A stretch of DNA of 39,673 nucleotides from Nitrospira sp. (GTDB taxonomy: Bacteria; Nitrospirota; Nitrospiria; Nitrospirales; Nitrospiraceae), in assembly GCA_018242665.1 (NCBI GenBank), contig JAFEBL010000022.1:1-39673 (forward strand), read 5' to 3'. Below, piece after piece: positions 34,210 through 39,673 of the stretch (the first letter of the stretch is position 1; the number at the start of each line of letters is the position of its first letter). The position numbers were made by a program, and so were the translations under genes. The notes beneath the pieces are model-generated. The model saw only the letters and a list, made by a program, of their open reading frames with translations, was not told the origin of the DNA and ran no database searches.

Positions 34210-36108
34210 TTACATTTTCCCCGCCAGCGTCGGCGACGCTCCGATGATTTTCGCCGACCGATACTGCAGATCCGGCAGCTTCTGCAATCCGAAGCGCGCG
34301 ATGTAGAGAAAAATATATTCGCGGATGAACAACCGTAGGTCCCAGCCCGGGTTGTGGTTCCGCTCGAATTCCTCGAACACCCGCTCCGCCTCTTCGATGC
34401 TCAAGCCCTGCTTCACCGTGAAGTAGTAATCCAGCGCCAGATCCCACTCGGGATTCTTATACGCCGTCACCCCGAACTTCTCCGGATTCTTCGCCACCGG
34501 ATTGTGCCGGCCCAAATCGAACGTGCCGAAGCCCAGCGAATGGACGTAGTCCCTATTCTGCTCCAGGAACTGCACGGACGACCAGGCCTCCTCACGCGTC
34601 TCGCCGGGAAAGCCGAAGAACCCCATGCAATGATTCCAGATACCGGCTTCGGCCGTGCGTTTGAGATGCTCGGTCATGATGGCGGTCGTGGTCGCCTTGT
34701 CCATCAGTTTGAGCACCCGCTCGTTGCCCGACTCGTAGCCGAAGTGGAGATACTTGCAGCCGGACTCCTTCGCATCCTGCCAGACCTGATCCTCCAGCAA
34801 GCTCTTCTCGAACCGCATGTGGGTCGTCCACACGATCCCCATGTTGCTGTCGATCAAGCCGCGGGCGAGTTTCCGGAAAAGGGCCGGCGGATAGGATTCA
34901 TCGGTGAAGTGAAAGTGCCGGGCCCCGTACTTGTCGCGCAGGTATGTGATCTCTGCCAGCACGTCCTGTATTTTCTTCGATCGGTAGCCCGCCGTATAGC
35001 CTTCGCCGTGATCGCAGAACTCGCAGCGCCCCCAATAACAGCCGCGCGTCGCCAGGTACGGCAGGATCTTGGTCGGAACGAAATATTTCTCCAGCGGCAG
35101 GCCGTCGAAATCCGGCGGCGGCAGGGCCTGCATGTCTTCGGCGAAACTCGTGGCCGACACATGCACGCCGGTCGCATCCTTATAGATGGTGTTCGGCACA
35201 TCGGCCAGGCTTTGCTTCGCGCCGACCGCGGAGACGAGTTGCACGAACGCCGTCTCCCCTTCATACACCACGGCGCTGTCGAAGTACTGGAACAGCGCCG
35301 ACTCCGGGAGCACGTCGCGCAAACGCGTGACCGTGTTGCCGCCGATCGTCACATGAATGTGGGGAAAGTGCTGCTTGATGAGCGCGCAAAACGTCATCGA
35401 GGAAAACATCTGCTGCTGCAACACGATGGAGATGCCGATCACGTCCGGCTGCTCCGCCTCGATGGCCGGCTTCACCAACTGCTCGAACACATCGCGATAG
35501 ATGTTCACCTGGGTGTCGTTCACCGCCTCGATCACCTCGCTGGATACGAACACCTTATAGGAAAGGTTAGTCTCCATCGGCGGCATACAGATCCGCGCCG
35601 GCGCATACACCAGCGAAATCACCGCTGTGACTTCACGAAAGACTTGAATGGCCCATTCTAACTGATCGATTTCGTAAAAGATTTCTCCACGAATGATCGC
35701 CTTGGCCTTTTCTGCCTTCTTGATCAGTTCGTCGATCCGCTGGCGGCTCACCTCGCAAAGCTGAAGCTGCAGATCCTGCTCCCAATCCTCCAACTCGCGC
35801 TTCTTCGCCAGCTTCCTCAGGCGATCGAGCTGTTGTGGCACCTTGCGCAAGACCTTCTTGAGAAAGTCCTCGCTGAAGTACCAATCCCACATTTCGAGAT
35901 TGATATCTTTTTGAACGACCTGGTGTCCGGCTTGGCGAAGGACGGCGGTGAGGGACGGAAGACTCAGATAGGGTTCGGACGGAAACCAGTCGGGCGGAAA
36001 GATGAGCATGACCTTCATCTTCCGGCCGGCGGCGGCTTCGGACGACTGGCGCTGGAGCATGATCAGCTCGCGCGACGCCCGCTCGCCTTTTGTGTACTCA
36101 ACCCGCAT
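34210..36108 (-). CDS. B12-binding-type radical SAM protein, paralog 2
   Basis: A 632-aa paralog of the following gene: VMLIFPPDWFPSEPYLSLPS, AGHQVVQKDINLEMWD, IGISIVLQQQMF and TIGGNTVTRL in the N-terminal region. The cluster cysteines are Cys357, Cys362 and Cys365 in RGCYWGRCEFCDHGEGY, again CX4CX2C. FGYESGNERVLKLMDK and FFGFPGETREEAWSS follow. Starts are uncertain: a TTG at 36141 has AGGA five bases upstream, and ATGs at 36108 and 36060 are possible. It is first of the pair and has a clear promoter upstream. Two adjacent paralogs suggest two successive or alternative reactions on one substrate class. Confidence 0.88.
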   Translation of the reverse strand: MRVEYTKGERASRELIMLQRQSSEAAAGRKMKVMLIFPPDWFPSEPYLSLPSLTAVLRQAGHQVVQKDINLEMWDWYFSEDFLKKVLRKVPQQLDRLRKLAKKRELEDWEQDLQLQLCEVSRQRIDELIKKAEKAKAIIRGEIFYEIDQLEWAIQVFREVTAVISLVYAPARICMPPMETNLSYKVFVSSEVIEAVNDTQVNIYRDVFEQLVKPAIEAEQPDVIGISIVLQQQMFSSMTFCALIKQHFPHIHVTIGGNTVTRLRDVLPESALFQYFDSAVVYEGETAFVQLVSAVGAKQSLADVPNTIYKDATGVHVSATSFAEDMQALPPPDFDGLPLEKYFVPTKILPYLATRGCYWGRCEFCDHGEGYTAGYRSKKIQDVLAEITYLRDKYGARHFHFTDESYPPALFRKLARGLIDSNMGIVWTTHMRFEKSLLEDQVWQDAKESGCKYLHFGYESGNERVLKLMDKATTTAIMTEHLKRTAEAGIWNHCMGFFGFPGETREEAWSSVQFLEQNRDYVHSLGFGTFDLGRHNPVAKNPEKFGVTAYKNPEWDLALDYYFTVKQGLSIEEAERVFEEFERNHNPGWDLRLFIREYIFLYIARFGLQKLPDLQYRSAKIIGASPTLAGKM

Positions 36109-36182
36109 GTATCTATGACTCAACCCCGAAGGCGGGGCCAAATATCCTGTTGAGATCGTGAATCACGCCCAGGAATCGCGTC

Positions 36183-36212
36183 ATTGTACGGGCCTGGGAG
36201 AAACAGGGTCAA
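36183..36212 (-). promoter_or_regulatory. Sigma70-like promoter of the radical SAM pair
   Basis: Minus strand: TTGACC (36207-36212), 18-base spacer, TACAAT (36183-36188). The transcript would begin near 36176. Confidence 0.7.
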
Positions 36213-36254
36213 GAGGTGGAGGCGGGACACTCCTGTGACTCCCTTGCTCCCGGA

Positions 36255-36365
36255 ACGCGCGCCCTCAGAAGGACCTCGTTCGACGGGCGCAGTGGGAGTC
36301 ACAGAAGCGCCCCGGCTAGGGAGGCGAGGGAAAAACTGGGGCAAGCGATCGGTGGCCCGGCTGTC
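36255..36365. repeat. Direct repeat unit 1 upstream of the radical SAM promoter
   Basis: A 111-bp unit starting ACGCGCGCCCTCAGAAGGAC and ending GGTGGCCCGGCTGTC. It is repeated at 36583-36689 with about 85-90% identity by eye. The unit contains GGGAGTCACAG, an 11-base inverted copy of which (CTGTGACTCCC) lies at 36234-36244. Confidence 0.85.
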
Positions 36366-36427
36366 GGCGCTAGGCCGAGGGCCTTGTTGGCCGCCGCTCG
36401 CCTCTCCTGTCCTTGGCTGCGCAACTT

Positions 36428-36456
36428 GGTCGATTCGACGTGCGCTCGAATCGACC
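36428..36456. repeat. Perfect 11-bp inverted repeat between the direct repeats
   Basis: GGTCGATTCGA - CGTGCGC - TCGAATCGACC. The 36213-36727 stretch otherwise has no credible gene; its open frames have repeat-derived, low-plausibility translations. Confidence 0.75.
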
Positions 36457-36582
36457 TTCGAACAGTGCTCGCCACCTGCCAGAGCAGGACGTGCCGGCTT
36501 CGGCGAGTCGGCGGAAACACAAGGCCCGATTGCCGCGCCGCCAGCCAGACCACCTTGCAAGGAGAGCTGAAGCTAGAAGATC

Positions 36583-36689
36583 ACGCGCGCCCTCAGAAGG
36601 ACCTCGTTCGACGGGCACAGTGGGAGTCACAGGAGCGCCCCGCTGAGGAGGCGAGGGAATCGGATCAAACGATCGGTGGCCTGGCTGTC
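36583..36689. repeat. Direct repeat unit 2
   Basis: A 107-bp copy of the unit at 36255-36365, with small deletions around GAGGGAATCGGATCAAACG. It ends 38 bases before the toxin remnant. Confidence 0.85.
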
Positions 36690-36727
36690 AACGGTGGGCA
36701 GAGCCGTGCACTAAGGAGGATGAAAGA

Positions 36728-36910
36728 TTATCGAATCAATTTATCGTACTCGGCGTGGGCGCCGACCCAGAACCAGACAATTCCGTCTGACGCATCAATG
36801 CCAACAGATCGATACTGCAGTCCAACGCGGGCCGACCAAAATCGGCCAACTTGCTTGAAATGTAAGGATGGATGACGCGGATTGGCTTTCAGCAGCTGAA
36901 GCGTGGTGAT
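36728..36910 (-). pseudogene. RelE/ParE-like toxin remnant lacking its N-terminus
   Basis: An open frame of 60 codons directly after the antitoxin stop, with no start codon at its beginning. It reads LLKANPRHPSLHFKQVGRFW, then SARVGLQYRSVGIDASDG and IVWFWVGAHAEYDKLI, the C-terminal two thirds of a RelE-superfamily toxin with NPxHPSLxFKxV and WFWxGxHxEYD. About 25 N-terminal residues are missing. It is probably inactive. Confidence 0.8.
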
Positions 36911-37084
36911 TCAAAGGGGTTTTGTGTGCCTAGACGAGTGAGCGCGAAGAGCTTTTTCTGCTAACGCATCAAGTCGACCGGCCTTTACGTCGGCGTCGAA
37001 CGAGGCATACCATCGGCGAAACGTAGCAAGCTCGTCCGCCGACAACTTCTCTATCTGCTGTTCAATAGCTTCGACCTTACTCAT
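36911..37084 (-). CDS. Antitoxin-like protein, partner of the toxin remnant
   Basis: A 57-aa protein, MSKVEAIEQQIEKLSADELA, then TFRRWYASFDADVKAGRLDA and LAEKALRAHS. It matches a small antitoxin group whose members usually carry an extra WDRQIE-like segment between FDA and DVxAGKLDAL; here that segment is absent, an apparent in-frame deletion. The toxin frame begins immediately at its stop. It may be an orphan antitoxin protecting against related toxins, or decaying with its partner. Confidence 0.75.
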   Translation of the reverse strand: MSKVEAIEQQIEKLSADELATFRRWYASFDADVKAGRLDALAEKALRAHSSRHTKPL

Positions 37085-37279
37085 GCATCACCGGCTATGC
37101 CGTCTCAGTTTACCTTCTTGTTCGGCAATCCTAGCGCTTCACGAGTTCGGCGTCCAACACACAGCAAAAAAAATCCGGCAAGGAGGACTGCACGCTGAGG
37201 GCAGAGCTCCTATCCAAGCATTGCCACACGAGTCCAGTCGTGTTAGGCAAAACCACCCCTGCATAAAACGGAGACTTCA

Positions 37280-37606
37280 ATGCTTATCACACAATCGATA
37301 GCCTTGTTCGTGCTGGCGGGTCTGTTCGAAATCGGTGGCGGATACCTGATCTGGCAATGGTGGCGGAACGGCAGCCACTGGAGCGTCGGCCTCCTGGGCG
37401 CAGTTATCTTGATTCTCTACGGCATCGTGCCGACCTATCAGCCGTCGCACTTCGGCCGGGTCTATGCCGCCTATGGCGGCTGGTTCATCGTCATCTCGAT
37501 TCTCTGGGGATGGCTGGTCGATCACGTAGAGCCGGATCGATTCGATGTGATCGGAGCGATGGTCTGCCTGGTGGGGGTGACGGTGATGATGTATTGGCCG
37601 AGGTGA
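37280..37606 (+). CDS. YnfA-family small membrane protein (UPF0060)
   Basis: A 108-aa protein with four membrane helices: [57 protein letters not shown] and [19 protein letters not shown]. The [17 protein letters not shown] and [11 protein letters not shown] blocks are diagnostic of YnfA, a drug/metabolite-transporter-superfamily relative of unknown transport role. GGAG precedes the ATG. A truncated second copy lies at 38211. Confidence 0.93.
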   Translation: MLITQSIALFVLAGLFEIGGGYLIWQWWRNGSHWSVGLLGAVILILYGIVPTYQPSHFGRVYAAYGGWFIVISILWGWLVDHVEPDRFDVIGAMVCLVGVTVMMYWPR

Positions 37607-37654
37607 AGCACGGAGAGGTCGAGCCTGCTCGACTCTTGGTCGGAAACACTCCGG

Positions 37655-37951
37655 CTAGCGAGCCTTCCAATAGCCTGGCCTTCGCCTGCCATGGGCAATC
37701 GCAATGATTTGCACGTGGCCGGCACTCACTCGATAGATCAGCTGAAATGGAAAATGGTGGAACACGTACCGGCGGGTTCCATGCACAAAGCCCGGCCAAC
37801 GGTCAGGCGTTTGAGCAATGGCTTCAATGGCGTGGTCGAGTTCAGCGAGGAAAGAATCAGCGGCCGAAATGCTTCGCTCCAGGTACCACGCTCGGGCAGC
37901 CTGAGCCTCCTCGACCGCAGCAGGATGGAAGAAAACTTCGCACCCAGGCAT
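37655..37951 (-). CDS. ParE/RelE-type toxin
   Basis: A 98-aa toxin: FFHPAAVEEAQAARAWYLER, then LAELDHAIEAIAQTPDRWP, and RRYVFHHFPFQLIYRVSAG with IIAIAHGRRRPGYWKAR. These match ParE-like plasmid-stabilisation toxins, including the final H.RR.P.YW. All segments are present, so it looks intact. The start overlaps the antitoxin stop by 1 base (TAATG), with the antitoxin upstream. Confidence 0.92.
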   Translation of the reverse strand: MPGCEVFFHPAAVEEAQAARAWYLERSISAADSFLAELDHAIEAIAQTPDRWPGFVHGTRRYVFHHFPFQLIYRVSAGHVQIIAIAHGRRRPGYWKAR

Positions 37952-38175
37952 TATCGATCGAGTATCCTACGACGCGCTTCGCTCCAAGCAATGAGGTGAG
38001 TGGCAGATGAATCGAGATCCGTCAGTCGGCGGGCAATCTCCGCCTCCCACTGAGCTTCTGCATCAAGGTCCACGGCCCTATCTAAACTGTCCAACAGAGA
38101 ACCAGCCATGGCCGCCCGCGCTTCAGGGGGCAACTTCATGGCCTCTTCCAGCAACTTAGACGCGTCAGCATTCAT
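37951..38175 (-). CDS. Addiction-module antitoxin, partner of the ParE-type toxin
   Basis: A 74-aa protein, MNADASKLLEEAMKLPPEAR, then AAMAGSLLDSLD and WEAEIARRLTDLDSS ... WSEARRRIL. It matches the putative addiction-module component family that pairs with ParE toxins. An ATG two codons upstream is an alternative start. With the toxin it forms a standard antitoxin-first operon; the antitoxin probably represses it. Confidence 0.88.
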   Translation of the reverse strand: MNADASKLLEEAMKLPPEARAAMAGSLLDSLDRAVDLDAEAQWEAEIARRLTDLDSSATHLIAWSEARRRILDR

Positions 38176-38210
38176 GGTCAAATTCTAGCAGATGCGACGG
38201 GACGAAGGAA

Positions 38211-38383
38211 GGCATCGTGTCAATCTATCAGCCGTCGCACTTCAGCCGGGTGCATGCCGCCTACGGCGGCTGCTTCATCGTCCTCCGGATGTGGCTGATC
38301 GATCACGTGGAGCCGGATCGATTTGATGTCATCGGGGCAATGGTGGGCTTGATTGGAGCGACAGTGATGATGTACTGGCCGAG
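38211..38383 (+). pseudogene. 5'-truncated second copy of ynfA
   Basis: Homology to the intact copy starts at GGCATCGTG and runs to the end: YQPSHFSRVHAAYGG, then [20 protein letters not shown] and TVMMYWPR. The first half is missing, and a 9-base deletion removes [10 protein letters not shown] residues. The open frame continues past the normal stop into unrelated codons. Between the copies sits the ParE-type toxin-antitoxin pair. No gene is seen from 38384 to 38613. Confidence 0.85.
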
Positions 38384-38613
38384 ACAGCAGAAGAGACCTA
38401 GCCTTGCCCTCGGTGCTACGCTCATAACAAGGCTTCCGTTGCCAGACCAGACTCCAGCCTTTCAGAATAATTTCTTTTAGAGTTCGTGCGTGACAGAAAA
38501 TGGAAGCATTTCCAAGACGCCTATAACCAAAGTTTTTACGATTGATTTCCTAGCCGACAAAGCGTAGGAAGTGGCCCGCGACGATAAACAATCGGTTCAA
38601 CCACAGAAGAATC

Positions 38614-39673
38614 ATGGAGGAGTTGGTGGGAAAGCAAACATGGGTACCAATCTAGGGAAGCGCAAAAGTCATAAACGGTACCATAACGCACCTGCCGACA
38701 CTCGCGGCCCGAGCCAGAACCAACACGTCCTCTGCGGACAGCAGTTCCGAGCCACCACCCCACACTATTCTTAGGTCGAATCTTGAATTCGATCAAGGCA
38801 TCATTACGTGGGAGGCAAAACTGCGTGACGCAGAGTCACGCGTCCAGTTAATGCTTCCAGCAGAGCCAACTGCCAGCAGTGTTTCTGAATTATCGAAAGG
38901 TGATGTGAACAACACCGATCTGTCAGCTGGCTTGAACGTGCTAGGCGCACCATATGGATTTGCATTTTGGAATGGCTCGTGGGAAGCGGCAGGGGGATCT
39001 GGCCAAGGCGCTTCACTTCCGCTCAATGAATGGATACCGTTGAAGGTTACCGCTCGAGGCTCCAACGTCGAATTGTACGTCTATGAGGTGAAGGTAGTTT
39101 CGACGAATCGGTCGTTGAGGAGAGGTCAGATTGGCGTACTTCTGCAAGGAAATAAAGAGTGTGCAATTCGAAATGTTAGGATCTCCGAAAACGCTCCCAC
39201 ATGTTTCGTGATCATGCAATTCACGGACGAATTCGACATTCTTTACACTGACGTTATTCGCCCAGTCTGCGGGTCTCACGGGTATAGGGTAGTGCGCGGA
39301 GATGACTTCTACACAACTGGACAAATTATGGAGGATGTTGCGCAATCGATCCGATCTGCATCCTTGATAATTGCGGACGTAACCCCGGACAATGCCAACG
39401 TGTTCTATGAAGTCGGGTTTGCACACGCAATAAGAAAACCTACGATTTTGCTTAGCGACAAGAAACGAGAACGTCTTCCATTTGACATTTCAGGATTTCG
39501 TACTCCCCTTCCACCTCCCCCAATTCGCGTATTCAGTTTGCAGGAGCTGGAATCACTCCGAACGGGTGGGCAACGGGGCCACCCGTTCGGTGAAGACGCC
39601 TGGGTACGGCGGGTTGGCGAAGGGGTTGAGAATGAAATCGACCCTCCGGCTGTAAGCTCCCCGCAAATCGAGG
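38614..39673 (+). pseudogene. LamG-like plus TIR-like (nucleotide-binding) protein gene with an amber codon, cut by window edge
   Basis: The frame starts MEELVGKQTWVPI, meets TAG at 38653-38655, then stays open to the window edge. No ATG, GTG or TTG follows before 38851, yet domain-like sequence begins before that, so the TAG looks internal. Residues coded to about 39190 resemble a concanavalin/LamG-like domain (SNLEFDQGIITWEAKL, LGAPYGFAFWNGSWEAAGG, RRGQIGVLLQGN). From about 39199 comes a TIR-like/nucleoside-binding domain: CFVIMQFTDEFDILY, GYRVVRGDDFYTTGQIMEDV, IIADVTPDNANVFYEVGFAH, RERLPFDISGFRT. After about 39510 the sequence stops looking like the family. Such TIR-like domains occur in antiviral and signalling proteins; function here is unproven. 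Confidence 0.6.
39558..39590. repeat. Perfect 12-bp inverted repeat near the right edge
   Basis: CCGAACGGGTGG - 9 bases - CCACCCGTTCGG. It lies where the TIR-like frame loses family-like sequence, so it may mark an inserted element. On the minus strand an open frame (DFILNPFANPPYPGVFTER, stop at 39553-39555) enters from outside the window and could be the end of another gene; I am not sure of it. Confidence 0.6.

Noticed and set aside
34354-35661. 435-codon plus-strand frame opposite radical SAM paralog 2
   Set aside because: Antisense of a conserved gene; His/Arg/Leu-rich translation without domains. The same kind of frame appears opposite paralog 1.
36120-36560. Minus-strand frame of 146 codons over the repeat zone
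   Set aside because: It spans the direct repeat and the radical SAM promoter, and its translation is repeat-derived and compositionally odd.
39013-39426. Minus-strand frame opposite the TIR-like domain
   Set aside because: The plus strand carries recognisable TIR-like motifs over the same bases; the minus frame shows none.

Overview
The window looks like a chromosomal segment of a Nitrospira-type bacterium (phylum Nitrospirota). This is an inference from protein flavour, moderate-high GC and gene order (a hem cluster with a CcsA/HemX-like gene and a CobA-HemD fusion, orphan CcmI-like domain, tandem bifunctional nucleases). No marker gene in the window proves the genus. Most of the window is ordinary housekeeping DNA; the right-hand 13 kb is accessory and repeat-rich.

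Left block (1-9522, all minus strand): one long, tightly packed operon, read right to left. Order: ccsA/hemX-like, hemA, hemC, cobA-hemD fusion, a CBS-domain protein, hemB, ribF, tilS, hpt, and the first codons of ftsH. It covers tetrapyrrole synthesis from glutamyl-tRNA to uroporphyrinogen III and precorrin-2 (except hemL), then flavin, tRNA-Ile modification, purine salvage and membrane proteolysis. A strong sigma70-like promoter (TTGACT-18-TATAAT) sits inside the start of a divergent, degenerate RsmI-like methylase gene.

Middle block (9.5-25.7 kb): a frameshifted TusA-like gene; a secreted protein of unknown function with its own promoter and terminator; tRNA-Leu(CAA); a small YggX-like cysteine protein; two tandem bifunctional-nuclease genes; rplM-rpsI with a terminator; argC-argJ; rpsB-tsf-pyrH-frr-alr; a DUF4403-like exported protein; a minus-strand pair with precorrin-2 dehydrogenase, which extends the siroheme branch begun by cobA-hemD; a CcmI C-terminal-like protein; HNH nuclease; Rieske ferredoxin.

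Right block (25.7-39.7 kb): small redox and regulatory genes (GGCT-like, 2Fe-2S ferredoxin, MoaB, CBS protein, MDR dehydrogenase, PhzF-like) are separated by five copies of a roughly 120-bp palindromic repeat. Its stems show compensatory changes, and four copies abut stop codons. Then follow three radical SAM genes, two of them large B12-binding-type paralogs with an unusual CX4CX2C cluster motif and a clear upstream promoter. These are the best candidates for an undescribed pathway. The last 3.5 kb is a decaying accessory zone: direct repeats, a broken toxin-antitoxin pair, an intact ParE-type toxin-antitoxin pair between ynfA and a truncated ynfA copy, and a LamG/TIR-like gene carrying an amber codon and apparently interrupted near the window edge.
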